Assembly (NCBI RefSeq): GCF_003576645.1
Contig: NC_044920.1
Coordinates: forward strand, 26,343,497-26,407,496
DNA from: Ipomoea triloba
Taxonomy: Eukaryota > Streptophyta > Magnoliopsida > Solanales > Convolvulaceae
DNA length: 64,000 nt
Reading direction: 5' to 3'
Shown here: positions 13,346 to 26,615 of the stretch, in pieces
Layout of the letters: each line of letters opens with the position of its first letter
Position numbering within the stretch: the first letter of the stretch is position 1
Program-made: the position numbers and the translations under genes
Notes under the pieces: generated by a model
What the model was told of the DNA's origin: nothing
The model's database searches: none
What the model saw: only the letters and a program-made list of their open reading frames with translations

Positions 13346-15604
13346 CTGAAGAACCAAACGGAGCCCCTTTTGCCCTGAAAAGGAGGTTCTTTTCTTCTTC
13401 CTCTTCTCCTTCTTCTCTCCTCTTTCTCTCTCCCCTCTCCGAGTTTCTCTGATGTGAGCAGAGAGAGACGAGGATCGCCGTTGAATTCAGGTAGCGCCTG
13501 TAGGGTGGGGCGCGATCTAACGGTCCTCATTTATCTTCTATACAATATACCCATAATAATTATTATACGTTTATAGAATAGTTTTAAAAAGTGACAAATA
13601 TCATAATATTGATTGATGAGATATTGAATATTTCATTTCAATAATGAAAATTCAAAATTTTAAAAATTCCTCAAAAAATTTTATATGCTTTCTGCTAGTA
13701 CAAGTCATGGCATAGCTGTCTAGGCTGCACCCATTAACGCCTTTTTCTAATCCATTTTAATTTTATTTTTTTTGCTACAAAAAAAAAGTGATTTAGTGCC
13801 TTTTTCTAATCCATTTTAAATAATTAATTAAAAAGTAAAATAAAAAGTGATTTACACCCACCTAACGGGTATTCATTAGCAAATTTAATGATGACCATTT
13901 CTTCTTGTAGCACTATTTTCATATTAAATTTATATTTTAGCACATAAATAATAGAATCTATAAAGAAAATATTTTTTATTTAAATGACAAATTTTGTTTA
14001 GCAATATTTAGTTTAATATTAATATATAAAATTTATATATTTAGAAATTATGTTAAAAAGACTACTAAACACATAAAAAAGTGAAGAAGAAAAAATAAAC
14101 ATGACATGTAACATATGGCAAAAAAAGTAATAAATATTTTATTTTTAAAAAATCCATTGTTGGGTCATTTATTACTAATTGATTAAACCAAGTTGTATTG
14201 CACATAAATTCTATGATGGTAACGTTTTCATGCGATTTCCTAATTAATCAAAAGATCCAAGAAAATTTTGAGTCTTTTCCTAAGTAATTAAAAATTTTGA
14301 AACTTGTTTCTTTTGTGAGAAACATGTTTCGGGTCTGAATTAAAAAATATATATAAATAGGTCATTGAACTATTTAGAGATATCAATTAAGCCACTGAAT
14401 TTGAATAAGCTCCAAATTTATCTATGAACCTGAAAAAAAAAAATAAGGATTTGACACTCAACTATAACTTCTCTATTTTATGCTTTTTCTCTCTTTCGTG
14501 GTTGTGTTGCGGTATTTTTTAATCATGAAAAATACTATCTGCGTGTAATTTCTAATTTTTTAAATTTACAAATATTAAGAATTTAGACATTATATTTATT
14601 ATTTTAAGTTAACTTTGTGATAAATCATATGTATTATTTCACTAATTATTAGTGATTTGGCACACTACTTTTTTATATATTAATACAATATTTTTTAATT
14701 ATGAAATAATTAATATTCATGCATATTAACAAAAAAAATATTTACAATTATACTATTATATTTTATTTCTTTTAATATGTACACATTTTCTCCATGTTTT
14801 GTTTCTACTTTTTGTTTCCCGTTTTAGTGCTACATAGACACCAAGCATATCCAAAATGAATTTTTTAAAATACTAATTAAAAAAAACATTATCAATTAAT
14901 GCTCCTTTAAGTACTTTTAGCATAAAGTGAATATTTTTTATTTTTAGCATATTTGCAATGCTCCATTTTGAGCTTTTTTTTTTTTTTTTTTTGGAACATC
15001 CATTTTGAGCATTTTGGCATAACCCAATTAAAAATATATGACAAATTATTCTATAGATCCGGGTCCAAATACGCAATTTATATACTGAATGTTCACAACT
15101 AAATGTTCACAATTTTACATACTAAATTGTGAACATTCAGTAGGTAAATTGTGATGAATCAACATTGCAAGGTGAATCCGAGTCCATAATATAACTATTG
15201 AAAATACATCATTATTCCATTCTTAGTAAATACTTTATAAAGAATATTTTTAATTCCCAATAATTACTGTGATTTGAAAATGACAACGCATGCATCAAAT
15301 TTAGTACAAATAATATATTCCATTTTCATAGCACTGTAAATAAATAATTTTTTTTAACCTTAATAGATAATGTCAAGAAAAATATCAATCAATGTTCTAT
15401 TTATAGTAAGGGCTCACATCATATCATAACCATATTAAACAATGGTATCCAGAAAAAAACTACCATAACTACTTCTCTAGAGTTCTGGGACAAATTAATC
15501 ATATTTTTGATATACAACATAATATTCCCAAAATGGAAAGCCCTCTATAACTCGGATTACTGCATATACTATATGTAGCAATGGTAAACAAAAAATGTAT
15601 ATTC
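13346..15604. other. Intergenic AT-rich spacer
   Basis: No gene was seen. The spacer is AT-rich with poly(T) at about 14976-14992. A small inverted-repeat element at about 15050-15190 has ends GATCCGGGTCCAAATACGC and a complementary GGACTCGGATTCACC, matching the CCATGGTCC fold-back family in a decayed form. Confidence 0.5.
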
Positions 15605-18600
15605 TCAACATGAAGCAAAGCTTGGATTAAGCAAACCTTCTTCAACATGTTCATCTTCTTCTCTTGACCTGCAACACGAGAGTACAGTCTAACTATTAGC
15701 TTAAACTTTTAGTTGATACGGAACATATATTTCAATCAGCACTATGATGTTTTGTATTAGGAAACCGCTTAAAGTCAAGATTGTTCAGTAAATTTATCAA
15801 ATCTATTTGCGGATAGAATTCGACTGGATATTGTGAGGATTTAGTGTAAGACGAGCAAAAGAAAGCTTACGGTAGTTCCATCAATAGATTCCTCGCCTCA
15901 TCAACAGCAACCCTAGCGGCATAAAGCGCCAACTTCTTTACCTATAAAGAGGAAGGGCACGTCATAAGGCAATTTTCTACACGATCCATTGTGCAATCAA
16001 GTCCATTTTATAACTGCCTAGCTATAAAGATCAAATCAATTTACCTCCAATATATCTTGCTTAGACCTGTGGGATTTGGGAAGAACGCGAAACTCCTCGG
16101 TCAACCGGATGCACTCTTGAACGTTTTCGGGGGATACAAAGTCAACCGCAACTTTAATGCAGGACTGAAAAAGATCAACATTCAATATAACATTGTTAGC
16201 AATATGGATACATGGTTTCAAGAAAATATATATACACACACACGCACACACTCGGGTAGGTAGCAGGAATAAGGGCATTGAGCCATGCCATTGCACCAAA
16301 AAATGGATTATTTTACTGAATCACACACACAAACTCGGATTCAAAGGGAACCAATACAACTATACGAGACTTGTAAAGCATCATTTACTGGCACACACTA
16401 AATTGGAGCCGTTCAGCATAAGTAGACGAATAGTGCCATTATGAGGGCAGAGAAGTATTTATTTCTGTTCACGTTATAATTTCAGTTGGCAATTTCACCT
16501 GTCTATTTCGAACTTGATGTGGACATCCTGCAGGAATGAAGACAGCCTCGCCCAAGTATTGTTCAAATGTCCAAGGCTCAACATCTACAAAGGGAAAAAA
16601 TTCCCGAGCTAGTTAGTGCATATATACTTCTAAAAGACGCAAACTAACTGACAAAGAAGACGGGAATATGTATCTTACCGAATTCATCCTTCAGCTGTTT
16701 CTTGTGCTTCTCATTCAGATAAAATGTCTGGTCGTGAATAGGATGAGCGACCTAAAGCAAAAAGAAAGGGGTCAGGTTAAGGCTTCAAAACCAATTAACT
16801 GCTACATAATTGACAGTAATCTCAACAAATTCATACAGAATTCACAGGAACGTTGTTAATATGGCGAAATTCCTTCCAATGCTTCCGCAAATATTCCGTT
16901 AACTTAGGCACATCCTCTCTACGGAAGATGTCCCATAAAGCACCACCATGTTCAACATCCAGACAACCTTTACCGCTTTCAAGAGGATGTTCTGCTAGGG
17001 TGATGTCTGCTTCTGGAAGAGCTGAGCTATCGGTGCCAGAATCAGAATGTATCCCGAGAACTAAGGAAGTTGTATCAGGACCAACCATGCACTCACTACT
17101 GGGAAGCCGCTCTAGGTCTTCAACTTCCTTCTCACCGTTTCCATTTTCTAACAAGCAAGAATTTTTATCGTCAAATTTTCCTCCGCCACTATATTTGATT
17201 TCAGATGTTTCAGACTCCGTATCCTTTTGATTTGCACTGCCATAAAGCTCTTTCAAATCTTCAATCCCGAACTGCTTCCTTAATTTCTCAATTCTTCTTC
17301 TTTGCCGTGAAGTAAAGTTTACTTTGGTAGTATGTGTCAGTATATTGACCTGAAACAAAACCGCCATAAGAAAGAGTATATAAGTTGAGATTAAACAATA
17401 TATCATAAACCAACAGATTTCAGATTACCGCATCGGAGATGTCACAGTGCAGCTTAGACACGGAATCACCTCTTCCGAGTTCTTCTTCTGATCCATAAGC
17501 GATGTAAGTTTTAGGGCCCAAATCTGGCTTTAAGGATCCATCGGGGAGCTTAGTAGCTAGATTCAGAGAACCCGATCTAGGATTGGTGTAATCATGGAAG
17601 GGAAGCATGGAAACAAATTCAGCATCGTGTCTTGGCAAACATTCTTCGAATAAATTAGTTGGCGGCCAATCCTTCAACTTTAACATTTCCGGCCACCCGT
17701 TACGATGCTTGCGTCCTTCTAAGTATCCCCTGAAGAACTGGTGAATATTTATCTCAACCTGCATCACACAAAGAAATTTATAGCCCGACTCAACTAAAAG
17801 TACTTTTCTTTTATATATAAAGCCACTAACTAATATTCAAAACTGAAATCCATCTTTTTTCGTGGATACAAATCGAACGCATACCTCACACCAATCTAAG
17901 CAGTCAATTGCCTTTACGGAGAAACTCTCTTCGTTCAACTTTTTCCTTGCATTTCTGAAAGCTCGCCACATTACCATTGGCTCCCAGCTGAGGCCAGAGG
18001 CCGTGGCTTGAGCATTTCTCACAATAACGGGCTCACCTCTTCTCCAATGCATTTGAAAATGCATAAACTCTTGGTCCAGCAAGTCAATAGCGTTAGGACA
18101 ATACAGCAAATTATCCTGGCCGTTCTCCCTAAAAGCTGCTCGCCTTACATTATGGTGATCACCCTTTCCCACGGAATTGACGGTAAGGCACATTGGACAA
18201 GGTTGCGAGAAATCAATTTCGGGTAACTGACAATTGGAAGTAAGTTCCTCCGCGCCTTTGATTAGTTCACTCACCCAATTAGGTTCAAATATGCACCGTA
18301 GTGCTAGCAGTGAAGAACCACAACCACCACACTCCATAGGAGGACAAGGTATGCTACCATCTGGTTTTGCTTTCCAACCGGAAGACATGTCATGTTTCCC
18401 CAAGAGAGCATCTGGCCTTTCCCCAACATCTGAAGATGACTTTTTATTTAGAACAGCATTATGATCACTTGGTCTTTCAACAGACTTTGATTGAGCTTCA
18501 GTAAGTCCCAGTGGAAAACCACATCTTAGTTCCCGGCAGCAATTGAGACAAATATCATAAGCACAATCAGGATTTGGGCAGTTTCTGTGGAAATTGACAA

Positions 18601-21600
18601 TGGACGTATTGCAGTTGTCACTGTAAAATAAGGATTCATGTCCCATTATCAACTTATGTGAATTAGTAGAAGGCAGCTATTGTCTGGAATATACCAATTA
18701 GAATAATTGAACAAAGTTAATTGAATCAAATGCTATAACCACTATATTCAGCCGTGCATATCATGATTTCAATTACGATTATGATCAAAACAGAATACTT
18801 TGAGAACACTATAATCTTTAATTGTAATATTTTGCGCATACCAGTATACTCGGTCATCCTCATCAACTATGGACTTTGTTATATCTTCCTCTGTCACTTG
18901 GACACCTGAAAATATCAGAGGACAAAGACATCATCAAATGTTTCAAATCATATTTTAGAGCCTAAGGTCACATTGTTCTTAGTCTTTGAACTTCCTGTAC
19001 CACGTATTCTGGCTTCAACATCTAGCTCAGCCCTTTGCTCTTCTTGGATATGCCTGAGAAGTGGCAGAATATTTAACAGCAAATACAGAGACCTTTGCAA
19101 ATGCGCTTCTTTATCAGCTTCCTCTTTGTGAGCCTACAAAAATGAAGTTACTTTATATATAGCCCGTAAACTAGAGATAATAATGTAATTAAAAGACAAA
19201 AGGCAAAAGTGGGGGTAGAGACCTGTGCTCGTATATCCCCTTGAAGGCAAGTTGTGCAATTGCAATTGCCGCAACAAAAAGGGCAGGCATTCTCAATTTC
19301 GTTGTTTGTTCTCTCTGGATACCTATTCAATTGTTGCCAAACTTCATATTTGAGATAGTGCAATAAAAATTCAAAAGTACAGTTCAACGGGGAAACTTCA
19401 CTAGAAAAGCATTTCAACAAGAAAGCAAAACATTAAATAGTAGGGAATTCAACCCTCATTCCCTCAGTGTACCAAAACATCAAAAAATAATATAAATAGT
19501 AATACTCAATTACTCCGTAATGAAGAACAGTAATTCTTCTTCTGACAAATACTGAAAACGAAATTCCTTGGGATAATGGTAATAGCATTTCGTTTTCCTA
19601 TAAGGCACAACAAGAAGATAGCAATCCTCACCACTTTGCAATGCATTCAAAGCAGTAGCGTTTCTTTTTGCATTTTGAGCAGATGATTATGCCAGCTTTA
19701 TTGTTTTTCATGCATTGATGGCACATTAGACTCCCATAATCCTTCCAACTGATAGCATCCTGCAACTGTTTTTCCTTTTTTTAGCAAAAGAATTTTGTCA
19801 AATAATTAAATAAAATAAAGGACAAGACCAAACTTAGGTGATCCAAAGGAAAGACATTGCTACAGAACCTTCAATAACACCATTCAGTGAAAAGGTAGAT
19901 CAAATTTCAAATTAGAAGTAGTCAAGTATGGAGTATTTTCTCAAAAGTGCATCCAAATGTTATAATAGTTGCAACAGTCTTATATTACCAGCTGAAACAT
20001 TAAATAAATATAGTTTCCTTCATCTTTCATGTAAACAGTTAATTCATATCAAATTTACTTCCTAAGCAACCTGACCTAATAAGAAGAACAGTGAACAAGA
20101 GATAGCGCAAGAATAGAAAAATCATATAATGCACTTATGCACATCATGAATTTTAACACTTTCTTATCGTATTGAAGGGTTGGATCACCTACTTGACAGT
20201 TGAAACAATGTTAACGCTATCTTAATTCAGAGTTCTATTTGATAAATACACAAGAATCCAGGTTAAGACTCTATTGTGCCAAAACAAATTAGATGTTTAA
20301 CTGTTTTTGGCTTAAAGAAGATGCCCCTATGTCAAGCCAAATGAAGCACGAGGATTTCTCTATTCAGTTTGAACAAGAAAGTGGCTTTTAGAAGCTACTT
20401 GGTGTAAGCCTTTCGACTTCTAAAGTTTTCATCAACCGTGAAAATAAACAGTTAACAGAACAACTAAAAAGAAGTAAAGAGCTTTGCAGGAACTAGGAAG
20501 GAAAAATTAGTTCTCACTGATATTCTGCGTGAAGTCCGAGTATTTCTTTGTTTGTTCTCACCAAGGCTGTCCTCCATACCGTAAGCAGATGTTCCAAACA
20601 CAACGACAGAAGTTGTTGGGTCTGCTTGATCCAATTCCTGAACACAGCCTGGTTCAGCTAAGGACAGTTCAGAGTCTACATTTGTGCCTTCACTAGTAGC
20701 AATCAGTTGGAGTTTCTTCTTGGAGCCCTTGGGCCTGCCCCGGCCCTTCTTCTGCCTGAGGTTTTCATTTACAATTTTTCTCCCACCATTCTCAGCTGCC
20801 AGATTTTTCCTACCTTTTGAACCCTTGGGTCGGCCACGGCCACGTTTCTTGCTCTTTGGCGACTCATGTCCGTTCTCCCACTTTATAGCCCCATCCCCAA
20901 CTTCAATAGCCCCATCTTCTGCATTATCAATTGCAATGTTCTTTTGCTTGATTTTCTTACCCGGATTGGCAAAAACTTTCTTGCTACTTAGATCATTGGG
21001 CCAATCATGTTCATCCTTCTCGTTGATTATCCCATCTCCATTATCATCAGCAACTTCATTAAGGACTCCCCCATCCTCTCCAGTTACAACAATCGCTAAT
21101 TCACATTCGTTCTTCTTTTCAACAATCATACCACTACCTTCATTACCACCATATTGGCTGTCCAACAAGAGCAACTTCCCAGATTCATCACCTAGAACGG
21201 TTTTCTTCTTATTCTTTGAACCCTTAGGTCTGCCCCTCCCCATTTTTATCCCAACTCTGCTAACACTACAGACAGAAAATTCATTTACAATTACCCCAAC
21301 CTCACTATTTTCAAATATCAATGGTTCAAGATCATGCTTCTTCTCAATAGTCACACCACCACAGTGACCATCAGATGGCAGCATAGCCGCCCCGGATCTG
21401 TCACCTAAAACAGGTTTCTTCTTATTCTTTGAACCTTTCGGTCTGCCCCTCTTCCTGCATAAAGTACCAGTAGATTGACTCACAGATGACTTTTCATGAC
21501 CTTCAACAAGAACATTCGATTTATCCTCGGCCTTCGTTTCAAGATGAATCCTTTCACCCTCATCCTTATTTACACCTCCAATTCCATTACCACAAAAAGC

Positions 21601-22089
21601 ATCAACAGATTGCAACAAAATTTCCCCGGTTTTGTCAATGTCAGCATTTTTCTTATTTTCCCCCAAACCCTCCAGCCCTCCTTGATCATCATTAAGGGCA
21701 ATCCCTTCGAGATTATCCAAATTTCTCTTCTTAACTCCCACATTCAAATTCTCAGACCCCAAAACCCCATCATGCTTCCGTTTCTGCACCCGCCTAACTT
21801 CCGTTTCCGTACTCCCCCCAGCAAGAACAACGCCGTCACCGTGAGACGCCGCACCAGAATTCCGACCACCGGAAACGGCCGCCCCGGAAGTGGAATTACG
21901 AAGCCTGTTCATCCTCGATTTGGCAGCTACTTTGCGGTGCCATATCAAGTGTTTTTCACAGTAAACACCACCGTCCAAGGCTTTATTTTTGCACCTCCAC
22001 CCTACTGTTGAATTAGCCCTTTTACACCTCTGCTTCTCATCATCGCCGCCGACGCCACAGCCACCGCCGCCGCCTTCACCGAGCTGCAT
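15605..22089 (-). CDS. KDM3-type JmjC histone H3K9 demethylase with WRC and AT-hook motifs
   Basis: Predicted Fe(II)/2-oxoglutarate histone demethylase of the JMJ25/IBM1 (KDM3) group, nuclear. Thirteen coding exons join without frame loss: 20518-22089, 19632-19765, 19223-19322, 19001-19133, 18842-18905, 17885-18620, 17429-17758, 16837-17349, 16679-16751, 16499-16584, 16045-16164, 15871-15941, 15605-15668, giving about 1331 aa. The N-terminus has a WRC-like Cys/His motif (about 21-50), then four AT-hooks built on GRPKGSK (near 215, 285, 418, 448). Exons 2-6 encode the zinc-finger region ([27 protein letters not shown]). The JmjC iron ligands are present: HCD (His1017, Asp1019) and GCPHQVRN (His1241). 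An acidic, low-complexity insert of roughly 110 residues (exon 8) sits inside the JmjC fold. Exon 2 has a possible alternative acceptor (CAGTTGCAG). It looks active. Confidence 0.9.
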
Positions 22090-22499
22090 GATTCAATCAC
22101 CCAAAAACCTCTACACAATGCCTATAAACCCCATTACCCTAACAATCACAAAAGGTCCAATCTTTCCTAATACCCAATTCTGAGAACCAAAAAAAAAAAG
22201 CTAAAGACACGAAATTTTTGAATGAAAATTGAGCTACACGCCTACACCAACAATGCCCATAAACCCACACCCCCAAAATTCCCAAAACCCCAATCGTTAT
22301 AAAGCTAAATTCTGTACCAAACAGTAAAAGACACCAGATTTTTTAACCAGAATTGGGCAAGAACAAAACGGGGGGCCGTTGGGTCATCTTTTTCTCCTCT
22401 CCTTAACTTTTCAGGCGTTTTTACGCGCGGGTTTTAGCTTCCCTAGACGGTGGCATGAGAGATAAGAAGCTGGGCCCAATTACTAATGAGCTTCACTTG

Positions 22500-22830
22500 C
22501 GTTTACCAACGTTGTCGCTAGCGAAAAGATTATGATTACAGGGAGGAATTAACACTGTATTAGTCAGAGTGTCAGAGTATCCGCCCTCCTGATCGCCGAA
22601 ATTTCAACCGGCATTTACGAAAAAACAATTCAGGTTTTCGTTGGTGTGAATGTTTCCCGGGATTCGAGGAATCTGTAATGGTAAACCCGAGGTGTGATTT
22701 ACAAATTGAAAACGAATCCCTTATATAAACAAACTCGTTTGCGATTATATTATCATGCAATTAATACTAACGCCGCGTTTGAATCCTATAACGTACTCCT
22801 TAATTTGGAAGGAATTGGATTTAAAAGATT
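22500..22830. other. Upstream region of the JmjC gene
   Basis: The promoter-side flank of the divergently placed JmjC gene. No further gene is visible. Short ORFs here have no recognisable family. Confidence 0.4.
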
Positions 22831-23017
22831 AAAATTACTAAAATATAAATCTTTATTTAGTTTTTTCCCATGCTTCTGCCACCAAAATTTGATCATATGA
22901 CTATTCATTTGGAATCGTGACAAAATATGTTATCACATTGAATAGTAATTGGTATAGATTTCTATTTAGTTAATTGAAAATTTACTACTAAAGATTATTA
23001 AGGGTAATTTTTAATTA

Positions 23018-23412
23018 GAGCATCAACACCCGTGCAATTTGCGTGATTTTTTGAACAGTACAAATTCAGTAGGTGGTTTTTGGCTATGTGATGCATAGTT
23101 TTTGGCCTTTTTTTTTCTGCAAAAACCTTTTGTAAGAGGAAGAAAAATAAAAAGCGCCGAAATAACGCGTTTAAACGCACTTCGCACCCGTTAGGGCGCA
23201 TCAGATTCTTTGCTTTTTCTTTTTCTTTTTGACGCCGAAATAATAACGTGTTAATAACACTCTGACTAGTAGACGTTGCTTTGCTTTTCTTTTTCTTTCT
23301 TTAATTGTCAGATTCTTTTTTTTTTCTTTTCTTTTTCTCTTCCATTATTCTCTCTTCTACATGACTACCTAAAAAACTGTGTAAAAACTCAACAGATGTG
23401 GATGCTCTTAAC
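23018..23412. mobile_element. MITE with GAGCATC...GATGCTC termini
   Basis: The element opens AGAGCATCAACACCC and closes ACAGATGTGGATGCTCTT, an imperfect inverted repeat. Its twin in unit B lies at 24591-24983, and a related element opens GGAGCATCC at about 26131 and ends ATGCTCTTAG at 26480. It is non-coding and rich in poly(T) and CT stretches. Confidence 0.55.
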
Positions 23413-23593
23413 TAAATAAAAATTTACGATAGAAATTCTATATAAAATAATTTCTATTGTAACTTTTTTATAACATGTATGAAAAATAAAATACTTGGTA
23501 CCAAATTAGAGTAAGGAAATATTTTTCAAATTTTAGAAATTTATTTTTCACTGAAATAAATTCTCCATTCACCAAATAAGTAAAATTTGTCTT

Positions 23594-24146
23594 CTGCAAG
23601 ATCACCCTTCTTTTGATAAAAAAAAAAAAAAATTGTTTTGCCTCGAATTTTGAGAAATATTTTCCAATAAAATAGTTTCATGGAACCAAACATGCCATAA
23701 TATGATAATATTATGAAAATCAAACAATAATTATTTAATAAAATATTATTGTATTTTTATACCATGGTAAATATGATTTTTTTTGACATTATAGAATTTC
23801 CATAATATTGAGGTAATATTTTAAATGATCTTTAACAAATTTTATTGATATTATTACTTTAGTATATANTTCTGCAAGATCACCCTTCTTTTGATAAAAA
23901 AAAAAAAAAATTGTTTTGCCTCGAATTTTGAGAAATATTTTCCAATAAAATAGTTTCATGGAACCAAACATGCCATAATATGATAATATTATGAAAATCA
24001 AACAATAATTATTTAATAAAATATTATTGTATTTTTATACCATGGTAAATATGATTTTTTTTGACATTATAGAATTTCCATAATATTGAGGTAATATTTT
24101 AAATGATCTTTAACAAATTTTATTGATATTATTACTTTAGTATATA
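23594..24146. repeat. Identical 275-bp repeat on either side of a single N
   Basis: The segment beginning TCTGCAAGATCACCC at 23594 ends at 23869; after one N at 23870 it starts again and runs to about 24146, with no differences that I could see. Unit B has this segment only once. An unmerged contig overlap is the simplest explanation. Confidence 0.75.
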
Positions 24147-26130
24147 TGAAAATTAATAATTAGTTAAAGGAGTAAATTTCACAATAAATATTTATTCGGT
24201 GCTCGGTGTTTAAATTTTTGGTTATGGTATATTTGGTATGTGCTTATGTGGTATGTTTAGATAAATAGATTGAGTGCTAAAGACCTTGTTGTTAAGTTGC
24301 ATAAAGTGACTTTCTCAAATGGGAAGATATAAGTTCGAGTCTCCCAAATAAAGTTGAATTTTGAATTTACTAAAACAATATAATAAATGCACTTTGTTTC
24401 TATTTTATTGAAATTATTAAAATATAAATATTTATTTAGTTTTTTTAATGCTCCCACTACCGAAATTTGATCACATTCATTTGGAATGGTAACGAAATGT
24501 GTCATCACACTGAATAGTATTTGGCATAAATTTATATTTAGTTAATTGAAAATTACCTACTAAAGATTATTAAGGGTAATTTCTAATTATAGCATTTACA
24601 CCCGTGCAATTTGCGTGATTTTTGGAACAGTACAAATTCAGTAGGTGGTTTTTGGCTATGCGATGCATAATTTTTGGCCTTTTTCTGAAAAAACCTTTTA
24701 CAGGAGGAAGAAAAATAAAAAGCGCCGAAATAACGCGTTTAAATGCACTTCGCGCCCGTTAGAGAGCATCAGATTCTTTGATTTCTCTTTTTTTTTTTTT
24801 TGACCCCAAAATAACGCGTTAATAACACTCTAACTAGTAGATGTTATTTTGCCTTTTCTTTTTCTTTTTTTAATTGTCAGATTTTTTTTTTCTTTTCTTT
24901 TTCTCTTCCATTATTTTTTTCTTCTACATAGCTACCTAAAAAACTGTGTAAAAACTAAAAACTCAACAGATGTGGATGCTCTTAACTAAATAAAAATTTA
25001 CGATAGAAATTCTATATAAAATAATTTCTATTTTAATTTTTTTTAACATGTATGAAAAATAAAATACTTGGTACCAAATTAGAGTAAAGAATTATTTTTT
25101 CAAATTTTAGAAATTTATTTTTCACTGAAATAAATTTTCCATTCACCAAATAAGTAAAATTTGTCTTCTGCAAGATCACCCTTCTTTTGATAAAAAAAAA
25201 AAAAAAAAAATTGTTTTGCCTCGAATTTTGAGAAATATTTTCCAAGAAAATAGTTTCATGGAACCAAACATGCCATAATATGACAATATTATGAAAATCA
25301 AACAATAATTATTTAATAAAATATTATTGTATTTTTATACCATGGTAAATATGATTTTTTTTTTTTTGACATTATAGAATTTCCATAATATTGAGGTAAT
25401 ATTTTAAATGATCTTTAACAAATTTTATTGATATTATTACTTTAGTATATATGAAAATTAATAATTAGTTAAAGGAGTAAATTTCACAATAAATATTTAT
25501 TCGGTGATCGGTGTTTAAATTTTTGGTTATGGTATATTTGGTATGTGCCTATGTGGTATGTTTAGATAAATAGATAGAGTGCTAAAGACCTTGTTGTTAA
25601 GTTGCATGAAGTGACTTTCTCAAATGGAAAGTTATAAGTTCGAGTCTCCCAAATAAAGTTGAATTTTGAATTTACTAAAAAAATATAATAAATGCACTTT
25701 GTTTCTATTTTATTGAAATTATTACTTTATTTAGATTTTTTTTCCATTAGCCATTTCGCCATAGTATTATATCAAGATTAATATTTTGTGTGTTTATTTT
25801 TTTTGGTGAGGAATATTTTGTCTGTTTATGCTTAAGTAAAATATCAAACACTTTGTGCTTAGAAGGCACCTTTGTAGCTCTAATCGAAGGAAAGTCACAT
25901 GATTGAACTCTGATGGTGGGACAATAGATAGAGAAAGTGTAAAACAAATATTACTTTGTATGTAACAGAGTAATAGTACCAAAAAAATTCCTTTATTCTA
26001 TCAAAATATTATTTAATTGGAATTTAAAAAAAAAATGCGCCCATCCATGTAAGCAATGAAGAAGAAAAAAAAGAGAAAAATTTATCAATTAGTATTTAAT
26101 TGTTTTTTGTGAAGTTCGCGTTGTAACTTT

Positions 26131-26480
26131 GGAGCATCCTTAATAAAAGTTTTAAGATGATTTTTGGCAGTGCTTAAAATTTATGGAGTGGTTTTTCATC
26201 AATGGGATGCTTGGCTTTTCTTTGTATTTTTCTCAAGGTCTTTTCAGGAGAAAAAAGAAAAGAAAAAAAAAAAAAAGAGAGAGAGAGAGAACATGGAAGA
26301 CAGTGCACTACGCGTCAGCTATGGCGCTTCAGGGTGGGTGACAGCTTGTGACCACTCTGAAAATTTGACCGTTGATTTTACCTTTTTTTTCTTTTCTTTT
26401 TTTCTCTTCCTTTTTTCTCTCTCTCCTACTTAGCTTCCTAAAAACCTACAAAATACATTGACTATTGAGTATGCTCTTAG
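26131..26480. mobile_element. MITE related to the GAGCATC family
   Basis: The termini GGAGCATCC and TATGCTCTTAG and a pyrimidine-rich interior match the general plan of the elements at 23018 and 24591. Adenine- and GA-rich tracts fill the middle. No coding potential was recognised. Confidence 0.45.
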
Positions 26481-26615
26481 TAGCAAATGACCACAAGAAA
26501 TCCAATCGCTTTACACTTTTACCATCATTATGGATCATAGATTGAAACGACGAAGTACAAAATTCATACTCGTAAGATACATAATTTTATAACATAAGAC
26601 ACATACACATGTTAT

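Larger units (their letters stand above)
22830..25735. repeat. Tandem duplication, two units of about 1.3-1.6 kb
   Basis: Unit A (about 22830-24410) and unit B (about 24411-25735) align from the TTTATTTAGTTTTTT start to the CTATTTTATTGAAATTATTA end with scattered substitutions and small indels. Each unit contains a GAGCATC-type MITE (23018-23412; 24591-24983), a poly(A)-containing segment and a short tRNA-like stretch with a box-B-like motif (AAGTTCGAGTCTCCC). No protein-coding content was recognised. Unit A is longer because of the extra repeat around the N at 23870. Confidence 0.8.

Noticed and set aside
20684..22011. Long plus-strand ORFs opposite the JmjC gene
   Set aside because: They are antisense shadows of exon 1, which has a matching family, splice sites and conserved motifs on the minus strand.
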